Below the pieces are notes generated by a model. The model was not told the origin of the DNA. It made no database searches and saw only the letters and a program-made list of their open reading frames with translations. This document shows, piece by piece, positions 8,308 through 17,251 of a stretch of DNA of 39,539 nucleotides. Both the position numbers and the translations under genes were made by a program. Location: assembly GCA_022072255.1 (NCBI GenBank), contig JAJVHZ010000011.1, positions 1-39,539 of the forward strand. Reading direction: 5' to 3'. Origin of the DNA: Gammaproteobacteria bacterium (GTDB lineage: Bacteria > Pseudomonadota > Gammaproteobacteria > JAJPIJ01). Within the stretch, counting starts at the first letter, position 1, and each line of letters opens with the position of its first letter.

Positions 8308-9591
8308 TCAGCCCGGCTCTGCCGGGCGGGCATGGGGGCACAGGCGGGCGGTGGCCTCGTCGACGACCCCGGCGGTGACGACGGTATGGCCGCGCTCCGA
8401 GGCGAACTGCAGGATGGCGGTCCGCACCATGGCCCGCACCATCTGCGGGACCCGCTCGAGCCTGGACTCCGCCTCTTCGGTCCAGGCGACGGTCTCGCGC
8501 GCCATCATCTCCAGCGGCGGCTCGTAATCCCCCGCTGCCAGCATCATGCTGCATGGCGCCAGGCGGAGCAGATTCTCGGCATTGCCGCCGATATCGAGCC
8601 CCGGATCGGCGTGCATCCCCGTCCTGCCGGCCAACAGCAGGCTGGCCCCGACCTCCGCGATGTAGCGCCCGATGGCCTGGTAGGGCTTGCCGTCGCGCAG
8701 TTCGCAGACGAGCTCGACGCCCCCGGCATCGGCGATCGCCCGGCCGACCTCCAGATAGGAGCGGTAGATCCTCGCCAGCCCGCCGTCGATCAGCTCCGCG
8801 TGCAGGCGCTCCTGATCCTCGAAGCGGAACGTGGCGCGCGCCTGGTCGTTGAGGACCCGGGCGATCCTGCCGAAGGCGGTGTAATGGAAGTAGGGATCAA
8901 AGGCGGCGACGGCGTGGACCGGGGCACCGAGACGCCGGCCCAGGGCCAACGCCGATCTCAGGGCGCCGTAGGAGCGCGGCGAGCCATCGAGCGCGACCAC
9001 CAGCGGGCCGGCGCCGATCCGCGGCGCCGGGTCGCGGACCACCAGCACGTCGATGGGACAGCGCCGCGCCACGCGGATGCACACGGTCCCGAGGGGCGCC
9101 TGCGCGTCCAGTCCGAGACCTTGCGCGCCCAGCACCAGCAGGTCGTGCGCGCCGCTGCCAGCGGCCTCGAGGATACCGCCGTAGTTCTTGCCTTCGCTGT
9201 TGATGCGGCGATAGCGCACGCCCGCCGCCTGGCAGGCCGCCTCGCCATGGTCATGGTAGCTGTCGCTGATGAGCCGGAGGCCGCGGGTGATCAGCTCGTC
9301 GTGGACCGCCCGCTGGTGCTCGAGCGCCGTCTCTCCGCGGTAGCGCTCCGGCAGCCCGCTCTCCATCTCGCGGAAACGGCGGTCGTGCAGGCGGGCGGCG
9401 TATACGTGGATGCCGCAGACCTCGCCGTCCGCCCCGGCTGCCAGCCGCGCGGCCTCCCCGAGCGCATGCTCGGCATGGCCGGAGCCATCGAGGGCAACGA
9501 GCAGCCGGCGCCACGCGGCGGTCTCGCGCGGCAAGGGCGCCGCGCGACCGGCCAGCCGCGCCTCCTCACCCGTAAGGGCCGTCGCACTCAC
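8308..9591 (-). CDS. Tandem universal stress protein with C-terminal PCP_red domain
   Basis: A 427-residue cytoplasmic protein with two UspA folds. The first runs from about residue 28 (LLVALDGSGHAEHAL) to 178 (RCPIDVLVV), the second from about 189 (LVVALDGSPRSYGAL) to 350. A PCP_red domain closes it at about 372-420 (WTEEAESRLERVPQMVR, GHTVVTAGVVDEA). The start is a GTG at 9591 that overlaps the gamma-subunit stop as GTGA; the longer open frame upstream is a shadow. Usp proteins bind nucleotides and act in stress signalling or as chaperone-like factors. The same PCP_red tail on the next gene suggests the two bind a common partner or cofactor. The exact function is unknown. Confidence 0.75.
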   Translation of the reverse strand: MSATALTGEEARLAGRAAPLPRETAAWRRLLVALDGSGHAEHALGEAARLAAGADGEVCGIHVYAARLHDRRFREMESGLPERYRGETALEHQRAVHDELITRGLRLISDSYHDHGEAACQAAGVRYRRINSEGKNYGGILEAAGSGAHDLLVLGAQGLGLDAQAPLGTVCIRVARRCPIDVLVVRDPAPRIGAGPLVVALDGSPRSYGALRSALALGRRLGAPVHAVAAFDPYFHYTAFGRIARVLNDQARATFRFEDQERLHAELIDGGLARIYRSYLEVGRAIADAGGVELVCELRDGKPYQAIGRYIAEVGASLLLAGRTGMHADPGLDIGGNAENLLRLAPCSMMLAAGDYEPPLEMMARETVAWTEEAESRLERVPQMVRAMVRTAILQFASERGHTVVTAGVVDEATARLCPHARPAEPG

Positions 9592-10616
9592 GAGCCGGGC
9601 TCCGCGGCCCTGGCCTTGCGGCGAAGCACGCGCAGACCCCACGCCTGCAGGCCGACCACCCCGGCCGCCACCGCCAGTGGCGCGGCGTAGGCGACCGTTC
9701 CGACCGGTCGTTCGAGGCTGAGGAAATACCAGGTCGAGACGCCCTTCTCGCCACCGCGCTCGCGGTGCGCGCCGTCCCAGGCCGCGAAGGCGACCGGCAC
9801 GGTCATGCCCTGCTCGAAGGTGAATTGTTCCTGGACGCGCGGAAACGAGATGTATGCGCGCCACACGCCGTCCTTCCAGACCGCCTTGCCAGCGCCGTCC
9901 TGCTGTTTGCGATCGACCGAGGTGAGGCTGCCGAATCCGCGCGCCACGAGCTTCTCGACCGGCGTGGCCGCCTGCACCTGGGGGTCGGCAAGCGGGCTGC
10001 CCGCGTCCCAGGCGGTCACGAACGCCTTCGCACCCTCCTGCTTGCCGTAGTCCGCCGCCTCCGCGATCGCACCCGGTTCAAGGCCCGCCAGCGGGTACCA
10101 GTCCACCGCCATGTCCGGATAGCGCTCGTCGACGTCGGTCACCGGTCCGGTCTGCCAGTCCGACTTCCACTGATAGATGGTGACCGGCCGCTCCGGCTCG
10201 CCCATGCCGAAATACGGGATGCCGCCGGCCTGCGGCTCCGCGGGGAATGCCACCGCCACCGCGTCCCGAAAGGCCTCCACCTGGCCGGCCATCGCGTCCC
10301 GGGCGCCGTCCAGCCATTCGATGCGCAGCGCCACGCGTTCCTGCGAATACAGGGCGCGCACGCTGAGCGACTTCACCCCCGCCTCGTAGGCGCGCGGCTT
10401 CACGACCGCCTGCGGGGCGAGCGGAACCTCCAGCACGTCGGCCTCGCCCCACGCGGCATCCGCGGGGTCCTCGGGGACGCGCTCCACCCGCCGTGCGAGC
10501 AGGCTTGCCTTCTGGCTCCCGGCCGCGCGCGCCAGCCGCGGCATCGGGATGGCAAACAGCGCGACGGACGCGCAGAGCAATGCGCGCCGGCGGCGGCTGA
10601 CGCTATCGTTTCCCAT
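9588..10616 (-). CDS. nxrC: Heme-b gamma subunit of the NXR-like molybdoenzyme (EB_dh domain)
   Basis: A 342-residue exported protein. An N-terminal signal with RRRR followed by a hydrophobic core has a likely cleavage after ARA at residue 31. A beta-rich ethylbenzene-dehydrogenase-type heme-binding domain follows (about 40-300), with IYQWKSDWQ and VAFAAWDGAHRERGG typical of the family. A C-terminal membrane segment (about 310-332, ending in basic residues) follows. Family members bind one heme b through Met and Lys and take electrons from, or give them to, the beta subunit. The membrane tail would tether the complex. The gene lies 3 nt after the chaperone gene; GGAGGATAG provides its ribosome binding site and contains the chaperone stop codon. 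Confidence 0.8.
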   Translation of the reverse strand: MGNDSVSRRRRALLCASVALFAIPMPRLARAAGSQKASLLARRVERVPEDPADAAWGEADVLEVPLAPQAVVKPRAYEAGVKSLSVRALYSQERVALRIEWLDGARDAMAGQVEAFRDAVAVAFPAEPQAGGIPYFGMGEPERPVTIYQWKSDWQTGPVTDVDERYPDMAVDWYPLAGLEPGAIAEAADYGKQEGAKAFVTAWDAGSPLADPQVQAATPVEKLVARGFGSLTSVDRKQQDGAGKAVWKDGVWRAYISFPRVQEQFTFEQGMTVPVAFAAWDGAHRERGGEKGVSTWYFLSLERPVGTVAYAAPLAVAAGVVGLQAWGLRVLRRKARAAEPGS

Positions 10617-10619
10617 GGC

Positions 10620-11372
10620 CTATCCTCCGCATTCCGCGGCGACGCCCGGATCATCCGGCCGGCAGCCGCCGCAACGTCCGACATCGACCGCGTCGGACAG
10701 CACATTCGGGCCGGCCACGTCGGCAGGCGCCAGCCCGAGGCTGGCCAGCTCGGTCCCGAGAAATGTCTCCAGCAGGCGCGCAAGGTCCGCGTAGACGGTT
10801 CCCGCGGCCCTGGCCGCCAACCGCTGCGTGAACCCGAACACCCAGCGGCCCAGATGCTCGTGCAGGAACTTCCCCTGCGCCTCGCGGCCGACGGCGAGGC
10901 GCTCGGCCGCATGCCCGCGGGCCGTGCCGTAGGCCTCCTTCATGCACAGGAACTGCATGAACTCGAGCTCCGCGCTGAGCGCGTCGAGCCGGTCATGCGA
11001 GTGCGCGGCCGGTTCCAGGCCGAACGCCCGGTAGAACCCGGCGATGTCGGCCAGTTGGTGGGCCTTCTGGAAGACGTGGCTCTGGCCGTACTCGGTCTCG
11101 TACGGCGGGCAGTCCTTCGAGATGGCATATCCGAAGCAGGCGAGGTAGGCGCGCTCGAGGCCGGCGGGATCGAGCTCATCGAGCGCGGCGCCGAGCCGTG
11201 TCCGCGCCGCACGGGCCGAGTCGTCGCCGAGGGCGAGGAGCGGCGGTCCGATCTCCCGCCACGCGGCGGCGAGGTCGCCGGCCAGACCCGCGTCCGGGGC
11301 GCCGAAGGCCCATGCCAGGAACCCGTAGACACGGCTGCGGAGCAGGGGATCCGGAATCGCGTGCGCTTGCAT
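10620..11372 (-). CDS. TorD/NarJ-like molybdoenzyme chaperone
   Basis: A 250-residue cytoplasmic, helix-rich protein of the TorD/DmsD/NarJ superfamily. Recognisable patterns are YLACFGYAISKDCPPYETEYG and FMQFLCMKEAY (the family's Y-x-x-x-F and E-x-E-F-M-x-x-L regions). These chaperones bind the Tat signal of the catalytic subunit and assist cofactor insertion before export, which suits its place between beta and gamma genes. The C-terminus ends in a Cys cluster (GRCGGC, near residues 234-239) that may bind a metal. It lies 10 nt after the beta-subunit gene. Confidence 0.82.
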   Translation of the reverse strand: MQAHAIPDPLLRSRVYGFLAWAFGAPDAGLAGDLAAAWREIGPPLLALGDDSARAARTRLGAALDELDPAGLERAYLACFGYAISKDCPPYETEYGQSHVFQKAHQLADIAGFYRAFGLEPAAHSHDRLDALSAELEFMQFLCMKEAYGTARGHAAERLAVGREAQGKFLHEHLGRWVFGFTQRLAARAAGTVYADLARLLETFLGTELASLGLAPADVAGPNVLSDAVDVGRCGGCRPDDPGVAAECGG

Positions 11373-11382
11373 GGTCTCGCGC

Positions 11383-12657
11383 TCAGATGGAGTTGTAGTG
11401 CCTGGCGTCGCGCTCGATCTTCGGCTCTTCGACCGTGACCCGCGCGACCTCCCTGCCGCTCCTGCTGTAGCCGACGACGGTGTCGTTGTACATCGACCAC
11501 GGCTGCCCGCCGATGGTCATCTCCAGCACCTTGGGCCCCTCGATGATCTCGTAGCGGAAGACCATCGTCTGGCTAGCGCGGAACAGTTGCAGCACCGCGA
11601 GCAGCTCGCGCGAGGGACGCGTGTATTTCTCGACCGCCGCGTCCGCGCCGGGCCCGAACATCTGCCGCAGGTAGGACCGCGGCACCCAGCGCGGCGGGAT
11701 GTAGTAGCCGTTCGGCTGCGTGCCGAACTGCGGATACAGCGGCAGCGCCACCTTCTCGACCTGCACGAGGTAATACAGCGGGTGCTGCCGGTCCTCCGCC
11801 CAGGTGCCATCCTCACCCACCTGCACCAGCCCCTGCATGCGGATCTTGCCGACGCAGGCCGCCATGCAGCGCGTTTCCATCGGCTCGCCGTCGGTGAGTG
11901 GATCCTTGCCCTCGATGCGCGGGTAACAGGCGATGCATTTCTCGCTCACGCGCGTGGTCGCCCGGAACATCGGTTTCTTGTAGGGGCACTGCGCAACGCA
12001 CTTGCGATAACCACGGCAGCGCTTCTGGTCGATGAGGACGATGCCGTCCTCCGGGCGCTTGTAGATGGCCCGCCGCGGGCACGCGGCGAGGCACGCGGGG
12101 TAGCTGCAATGGTTGCACAGGCGCTGCAGGTAGAAGAACCAGGTCTGGTGCTCCGGCAGCGTGACCGGATCGAGATTCATGCGGTCGCGGGCCGCGTTCG
12201 AGCCGGTTGCCGTATCCTCGTAGAAATTCGGCGATCGCCATTCGAGGTCGGTGGGCTCGTAGCCGAGCGCGACCTCCTCCCGCTTGGCCTGGCGGCGCGC
12301 CGCCTCGAAGATGGTCATGCCGTCGAACACGCCATACGGCGCCTTCGCCGCCCCGTCCGTCGCCGGATCCCAGACCGCCTCCTGGCCGGCGTCGCGGTGC
12401 GCCTGGTCGAGCAGCTCGAGGATGCGCACGTCCCAGGACTGCGGGTAGCCGCCGTAGGGCTTGGTCTCGACGTTGTTCCACCACATGTACTCCTGCCCTT
12501 TGGAGAAGGTCCATGTGGACTTGCACGCCATGGTGCAGGTCTGGCAGGCGATGCAGCGGTTGGTGTTGAAGACGAAGGCGAACTGCCATTGCGGCGTGGC
12601 CTGCGGATGCGGGTAGCTCATCGGCCGGCCGAGCTGCCAGTTGTAAACCTCACTCAT
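11383..12657 (-). CDS. nxrB: NXR/NAR-like beta subunit with four iron-sulfur clusters
   Basis: A 424-residue electron-transfer subunit. The first cluster motif is C35-x2-C38-x2-C41-x3-C45 (CIACQTCTMAC), followed by KGQEYMWWNNVETKPYGGYP, which I recall as a hallmark of Nitrospira/anammox-type NxrB. Further groups are CNHCSYPACLAACP, CRGYRKCVAQCPYKKP and CIACYPRIEGKD with CMAACVGK. In the third group a Tyr replaces one Cys, as Trp does in NarH, so one cluster is probably [3Fe-4S]. There is no signal peptide; the subunit would leave the cell together with the Tat-bearing alpha subunit. The ATG at 12657 overlaps the 90-aa gene by 8 nt; the frame is open upstream to 12705 but the overlap and homology favour 12657. 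Confidence 0.85.
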   Translation of the reverse strand: MSEVYNWQLGRPMSYPHPQATPQWQFAFVFNTNRCIACQTCTMACKSTWTFSKGQEYMWWNNVETKPYGGYPQSWDVRILELLDQAHRDAGQEAVWDPATDGAAKAPYGVFDGMTIFEAARRQAKREEVALGYEPTDLEWRSPNFYEDTATGSNAARDRMNLDPVTLPEHQTWFFYLQRLCNHCSYPACLAACPRRAIYKRPEDGIVLIDQKRCRGYRKCVAQCPYKKPMFRATTRVSEKCIACYPRIEGKDPLTDGEPMETRCMAACVGKIRMQGLVQVGEDGTWAEDRQHPLYYLVQVEKVALPLYPQFGTQPNGYYIPPRWVPRSYLRQMFGPGADAAVEKYTRPSRELLAVLQLFRASQTMVFRYEIIEGPKVLEMTIGGQPWSMYNDTVVGYSRSGREVARVTVEEPKIERDARHYNSI

Positions 12658-12922
12658 GGGCGTCACTCCCCGCTCGATAGGTTTCGGTGTAGCGCCGGCG
12701 AACATCGCAGATCAGCGCCCGGACGTAGTCCTCTCCGCGGGCGCGATAGATGCCGTGCGTGGCGCCGAAACACGGCCGCCTGAACAGCGCGAGAATCTGC
12801 TGGTCGCTGAAGCCGAGCATCAGATACTCCTCGACGAGGCAGGCCGCCATGTTCTCCATGCCGCTGCCCGGCAGCACCACGCCGACCAGTTCCATCGGGT
12901 CATGCGGCTCGGCCTGTTTCAT
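12650..12922 (-). CDS. Conserved-looking 90-residue protein between NXR alpha and beta genes, function unknown
   Basis: A soluble, helix-rich protein of 90 residues with no signal peptide and two or three Cys (C28, C51, C72). Its ATG overlaps the alpha-subunit stop as ATGA and its own stop overlaps the beta start by 8 nt, so it is translationally coupled on both sides. Patterns such as LVEEYLMLGFSDQQILALFRRP and HGIYRARGEDYVRALI look like a small conserved domain. I do not recognise the family. A position between catalytic and electron-transfer subunit genes suggests an assembly factor or small subunit; this is inference. Confidence 0.75.
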   Translation of the reverse strand: MKQAEPHDPMELVGVVLPGSGMENMAACLVEEYLMLGFSDQQILALFRRPCFGATHGIYRARGEDYVRALICDVRRRYTETYRAGSDAHE

Positions 12923-15900
12923 GTCGAGCCTTTCACCCGCGTCGCCTCGCCGCGCAGATACCGGGCCATGAAGTCGCTCTCGTGCCCGGGCGTGTAGCCG
13001 CTCTCGACCGGCGGCCAGGCGCCGGTGCCGCCGAGGCCGCCGGGCTCGGCCTTCTGCACGCGCACCAGGGTCTCCTTCGGCACGGTATTCACCGCATGGT
13101 TGTCGACGTCGAAACCGAACACGAAGGCCATGCTGCCTACCTTCTTGTGGAACAGGCCGTCGGTCTGGTGCATCGGCGGTGCCCACCCGCGGGTCACGCT
13201 CTGGTGCGAGCCGTAGCGGAAGTTCGACTGGTAGCCGGTGTCGGCGGCCAGTGCCCGGCCGTCCGGCCGCGTCTCGTGCGCCTGAACGGTGCGTTCGCTC
13301 GCGATCCAGGCGCTGTGCTTGGTCATGACGACGTGGTAGGGATAGGCGGGGTTGTACTTGACGCGCGTCATCAGGCGGAAGGCCTTGTAGCGGGGATCGC
13401 CTTCCTTCCAGCCGGCGTACGGGCGGTCGACCGGATTCGCATCCATGTAGATGTAGTCGCCGTCCTCGATGCCGAGATCCCTGGCCGCCTGCGGGTTCAT
13501 GTGCACCTGCCAGTCGCTGACCCCGGGCTGGCGCTTGTCCATGCGGTAGGGGTCGCCGAAGTTCGTGCTCCAGATCCAGTTCCAGTCCACGGTCGCCCAC
13601 GAGGAGTGGGTGGTGTGCCGGCTCTTCGGCGTCATGCAGTAGAAGGTGTAGCCCTCCTGCCACAGGGGATTGCGGGTCTGCTGAACCTGCGACCAGGTCA
13701 GCTTGTTGTTGGCCACGGCGCGCAGGTCCGCATCGAGGACCTCCTTCTGCAGCAGCTCCGGCGTGATGCCGTAGTTCCTCGGGCGGAGGTAGGGGCTGGA
13801 GGAGACGATGACGTTCGGCAGATACGGGGTGGCCTCGGGTGCTTCCCGGTGCGACACCAGGTTCTCGCCATACTCGATCGCCTCGGGCAGATCGGTGTAA
13901 GCGTTCATGCGTCCGGTGTCGGTGTAGAACGGGATGCTGTCGTGCACCTGTTCGTAGAACGGCACGCGCGGATAGGTGCGGAACAGCATCAGCGCCGCGC
14001 CGGGCTCGCCGTACTTGCCCGCCATGATGTCGGCGACCGTGTAGCCCTGCGTGGTGCAGGAGTTGTCCAGCACCCGCTGGATGTACACCTCGGGTTTGCC
14101 TTCGAGCATGAACTTCCAGTGGTCGCGAAAGCGCTGGTCGCCGGTCAGCTTCGCGAGCTGCTCGGAGACGAGCGCGAAGATCATGCCGTCATCCTTCGAG
14201 TCGTACAGCGGTTTGATGCCGTCGCCGCCCCAGATCTGCAGGAAGGGGTTCGAGCAGGAGCCGCCCACCTCCAGGGTCTGGAATTCCGGCCAGGAGTTCG
14301 CCGGCAGGACCACGTCGGCGTACTCGGCAGAGCCCGTCCACTCGACCTGCTGATCGACGATGCAGTCGATCTTCGGGTTGACGTTCACCAGCAGGTGGTA
14401 GATCCACTTCGCCTGATTCATGAGGTTGGCGTTGTTGTACCACATGAGCTTGGTCGGCGTGGGCAGGTGCGTGTGGCCGGTGAAATTCCTGCGCCCCTCC
14501 GGGGTGTCGACGATGAAGGGCCGATCACCGAAGCCCCAGTAGCTCATCTCCTCGCCATGCAGCAGTTCGCGCACATTCTCGGGCTTGATCGCGGCTTCCG
14601 GGTCGAGCACCTGGTTGAACGGGTCCTCCTTCACGTAGGCACCGCCGACGCCCGGGCCGGACCAGAGCGAACCCTGGAACAGGGCGCCCTTGTAGTTTCC
14701 CGCCCAGGTGTGCGCGCCCGATCCGGGGATGCCGACGCTGCCGACGAGCATGAGCGGCAGATAAACGGCGCGATTGTGCAGCGTGGCGTGGAAGTAGTGG
14801 TTGATGCCTTCGCCGTAATGAATGGCGATGGGATAGGCCTCGCGCGGCTTGCCCTTGAAGTCCTCGTCCCAGAAGCGGCGGCCGAAATCCTCCGCCAGCC
14901 GCTCGATGAGCTCGCCCGGCGCGCCGGAGATCGCGTGCGCCGTGTCGACGTCGTAGTCGCGCAGGTGATCCTTGTACATCTCCCAGACTGTCATCGCCTC
15001 CACCTCGCTGCCGTCGGCGAGCTGTGCCTTGCCGCGCCAGTCGAGCGCCGGGTCGACCGCGAGCGCCGCGCCGATGTCCTCGCGGCAGACGGGCTGGAAG
15101 GCGCCGGCCGTCGCGTCATAGACCACGAAGTCGCCGATGCGCTCGCGCTGCTCGGCGGTCATGCCCTGCACCGTGAAGCTCGGCCCGGCGCTGATGTCCT
15201 TGTTGCGGTAGCCGGCGATGAGGTCCTGTGGTCGCAGGCGCTGCAGCGTGTCCGTGCGGACGAGCAGGGGGAAGTCGGTGTACCGCTTCACGAAGTCCTC
15301 GTCGTACCATCCGCGCTCCATCAGCAACCGGGTCACGGTCAGGAAGATCGCCGTGTCGGAGAGTCCCGGCCGCACCGAGATCCAGTAGTCGGCCTTGCTT
15401 GCCGAGGGGTTGTATTCGGGAGCGATCACCGCGATGCGGCCGCCGCGTTCCATGAGCTCGGTCAGCCAGTGCGCCTCCGGCATCTTGTTCTCGATCAGGT
15501 TCTTGCCGACCTGCACCGTGAACTTGGTGAAGCGCAGATCGTTCAGGTCGATGTCGGAGGTCTGCAGGCCGTGGACGTAGGGCTGCCCCGGCGCCTGGTC
15601 GCCGCGCCACGTGTACTCGGACCACTCGCGTCCGCCCCTGGCCTCCTCCGGCCCCACGCCGCGCACATGGGCGTCGAGCAGCCCCAGCAGGTTGGCCATG
15701 CGGAAGATCCCGAACTTGCCCACCACGCCGTGCAGCGGCAGCGAGCTGCCGAGTTTCATCGTCCGGGCGCCGGCGTCCTCCCAGTGCTCGAGCATCTCCT
15801 CGGGGTATCCGTCCCTCTCGATCAGCCGTCGCCGGCCCTCCTCGCCGCTGTAGGTCCTGGCGATGGCGACCAGGGCACGGGCGAGGTAGCCGGTCGCCTC

Positions 15901-16449
15901 CTCCCAGGTGGCGCGCACGAATCGATCGGTGCCGCGCGAGTCGAAGCGGTACTTCGTGCGCAGCGCCGGATCGTCGGACAGCGGTGGAAAGTCGTCGTCG
16001 GCCCAATCCTTCCAGCCCTGGCGAAGCATGGGCCCCTTGGCGCGGTAGGGACCGTAGACGCGCCGGTGCATGGTGAAGCCCTTCAGGCACATGCGCGGAT
16101 TCCAGGCGTAGGTCGCCTGGTTGCCGTAGATGTCCTTGTAGCGCTGGTGATCGTAGTTCTGCTCGAGACGGACGATGACGCCGTTGCGGACGAACGCCCG
16201 CACCCGGCACATGTGCGTGTCGTTCGGCGCGCAGATGTAGGTGAAGCTGCGATCGTAGCGGTACTGATCGCGGTAGACCTGCTCCCAGTCGCGGTCCGGG
16301 TAGTACTCGAGCGGATTGGTGATGTCGGGCACCGGCGCGAGCGCCTGTCCGGCGAACGCGAGATCCGCTGTCCACCCCGCGATTGCCCCGCCCGCGAGCA
16401 CGCCGGTACGCTTCAGGAACTGCCGTCGCGTGAACTCCCGCTCGCTCAT
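12919..16449 (-). CDS. nxrA: Periplasmic nitrite oxidoreductase/nitrate reductase-like molybdopterin alpha subunit
   Basis: A 1176-residue type II DMSO-reductase-family catalytic subunit. It has a Tat signal (RRQFLK at residues 8-13, hydrophobic stretch to about 38). The N-terminal cluster motif is C73-x3-D77-x3-C81-x39-C121, so an Asp stands where NarG has a Cys and a Cys where NarG has His. D284 in WRGDQAPGQP aligns, by my reading, with the Asp that binds molybdenum in NarG. Large molybdopterin and molybdopterin-dinucleotide-binding domains follow. The companion beta subunit points to the Nitrospira/anammox NXR branch, which interconverts nitrite and nitrate in the periplasm. Chlorate, selenate, dimethylsulfide or hydrocarbon relatives share this layout, so the substrate and direction are inferred. 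GAGGA lies about 9 nt before the ATG. Confidence 0.8.
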   Translation of the reverse strand: MSEREFTRRQFLKRTGVLAGGAIAGWTADLAFAGQALAPVPDITNPLEYYPDRDWEQVYRDQYRYDRSFTYICAPNDTHMCRVRAFVRNGVIVRLEQNYDHQRYKDIYGNQATYAWNPRMCLKGFTMHRRVYGPYRAKGPMLRQGWKDWADDDFPPLSDDPALRTKYRFDSRGTDRFVRATWEEATGYLARALVAIARTYSGEEGRRRLIERDGYPEEMLEHWEDAGARTMKLGSSLPLHGVVGKFGIFRMANLLGLLDAHVRGVGPEEARGGREWSEYTWRGDQAPGQPYVHGLQTSDIDLNDLRFTKFTVQVGKNLIENKMPEAHWLTELMERGGRIAVIAPEYNPSASKADYWISVRPGLSDTAIFLTVTRLLMERGWYDEDFVKRYTDFPLLVRTDTLQRLRPQDLIAGYRNKDISAGPSFTVQGMTAEQRERIGDFVVYDATAGAFQPVCREDIGAALAVDPALDWRGKAQLADGSEVEAMTVWEMYKDHLRDYDVDTAHAISGAPGELIERLAEDFGRRFWDEDFKGKPREAYPIAIHYGEGINHYFHATLHNRAVYLPLMLVGSVGIPGSGAHTWAGNYKGALFQGSLWSGPGVGGAYVKEDPFNQVLDPEAAIKPENVRELLHGEEMSYWGFGDRPFIVDTPEGRRNFTGHTHLPTPTKLMWYNNANLMNQAKWIYHLLVNVNPKIDCIVDQQVEWTGSAEYADVVLPANSWPEFQTLEVGGSCSNPFLQIWGGDGIKPLYDSKDDGMIFALVSEQLAKLTGDQRFRDHWKFMLEGKPEVYIQRVLDNSCTTQGYTVADIMAGKYGEPGAALMLFRTYPRVPFYEQVHDSIPFYTDTGRMNAYTDLPEAIEYGENLVSHREAPEATPYLPNVIVSSSPYLRPRNYGITPELLQKEVLDADLRAVANNKLTWSQVQQTRNPLWQEGYTFYCMTPKSRHTTHSSWATVDWNWIWSTNFGDPYRMDKRQPGVSDWQVHMNPQAARDLGIEDGDYIYMDANPVDRPYAGWKEGDPRYKAFRLMTRVKYNPAYPYHVVMTKHSAWIASERTVQAHETRPDGRALAADTGYQSNFRYGSHQSVTRGWAPPMHQTDGLFHKKVGSMAFVFGFDVDNHAVNTVPKETLVRVQKAEPGGLGGTGAWPPVESGYTPGHESDFMARYLRGEATRVKGST

Positions 16450-16471
16450 CGTTCGTGTCCTCGCTGCTGTG

Positions 16472-17251
16472 TCAGCGCCGCGGCTCGTGGCCGGTGGCTC
16501 TGTAGAGATAGGCGATCACCTTCCACGCCTCGTCCCCGTTCATGTCGTAGCTGTGCAGGGTCGAAACGTCCGGGTTGTCCGGCGGGGCGACCCAGCGCGG
16601 CATCGCGCTGTTGAACTGGTTCTGGATGCCGCCCACGGTCAGCCGCCAGTACATGTACGGCAGCGTGAGCTGGGCGATCGTGCCGGGGTCCTGGAAGTTC
16701 GCCGGACGGATGGGATACCTGAACCCCTCGGCCGCCACGCCCTGCCCGTCGAGCTTCTCGCCGTGGCAGACGGCGCAGTTGGCGTCGTAGAGCTTCTTGC
16801 CCTCGCTCACGAACCCGGCGTCCCATTGCGCCGGCGCCGCCGCGATCCAGTCCGGGACGGCGATGCGGCCGAGCACCTCCTCGCCGACCGTCGGGTGGCG
16901 CTGGAAGATCTCCACCGGCGGCGCGTAGCGCGGGCGGTAGGCGTCGTATACCCACCAGCCGAACAGCAGCGGCAGCACGGCGAGCAGGCCCAGCCGCTGC
17001 GCGCGGAGGGCTCGCGGCTGTCCGGCGCCCGTCTGGACGAAGAACTCCGCGAACCGGTGCATGCGCTCGTCGCGCAGCGTCACGTGAATGACGAGCCCCA
17101 GGACGACGAAGCCCATGTACAGCAGGATGACGCTGTGCGGGATGACCGGCCGCACCAGCTTCAGGATCACGTAGATGCCCGCGGCGACCAGGAACACACC
17201 GGTCGGCAGGGGGATGGCCGCGCACAGGCGGGCGAGGGCAGCGGGTTTCAC
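16472..17251 (-). CDS. Membrane-anchored monoheme cytochrome c
   Basis: A 259-residue protein with three membrane segments (about 13-33, 38-58 and 86-103) followed by a periplasmic cytochrome c domain with one heme site, CAVCH at 159-163, and a downstream MPRW that may supply the Met ligand. The start is a GTG at 17251 overlapping the diheme gene stop as GTGA. It lies 22 nt before nxrA. It probably carries electrons between the molybdoenzyme complex and the bd-like oxidase; the role is inferred from context. Confidence 0.82.
   Translation of the reverse strand: MKPAALARLCAAIPLPTGVFLVAAGIYVILKLVRPVIPHSVILLYMGFVVLGLVIHVTLRDERMHRFAEFFVQTGAGQPRALRAQRLGLLAVLPLLFGWWVYDAYRPRYAPPVEIFQRHPTVGEEVLGRIAVPDWIAAAPAQWDAGFVSEGKKLYDANCAVCHGEKLDGQGVAAEGFRYPIRPANFQDPGTIAQLTLPYMYWRLTVGGIQNQFNSAMPRWVAPPDNPDVSTLHSYDMNGDEAWKVIAYLYRATGHEPRR

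Noticed and set aside
12919..16449. Calling the alpha subunit a membrane-bound NarG
   Set aside because: The Tat signal, C-x3-D-x3-C motif, EB_dh-type gamma subunit and TorD-like chaperone do not fit NarGHJI.
12982..16614. A 1210-codon open frame on the plus strand opposite nxrA
   Set aside because: It is the antisense shadow of a clearly real gene in very GC-rich DNA; its translation has no recognisable domain.
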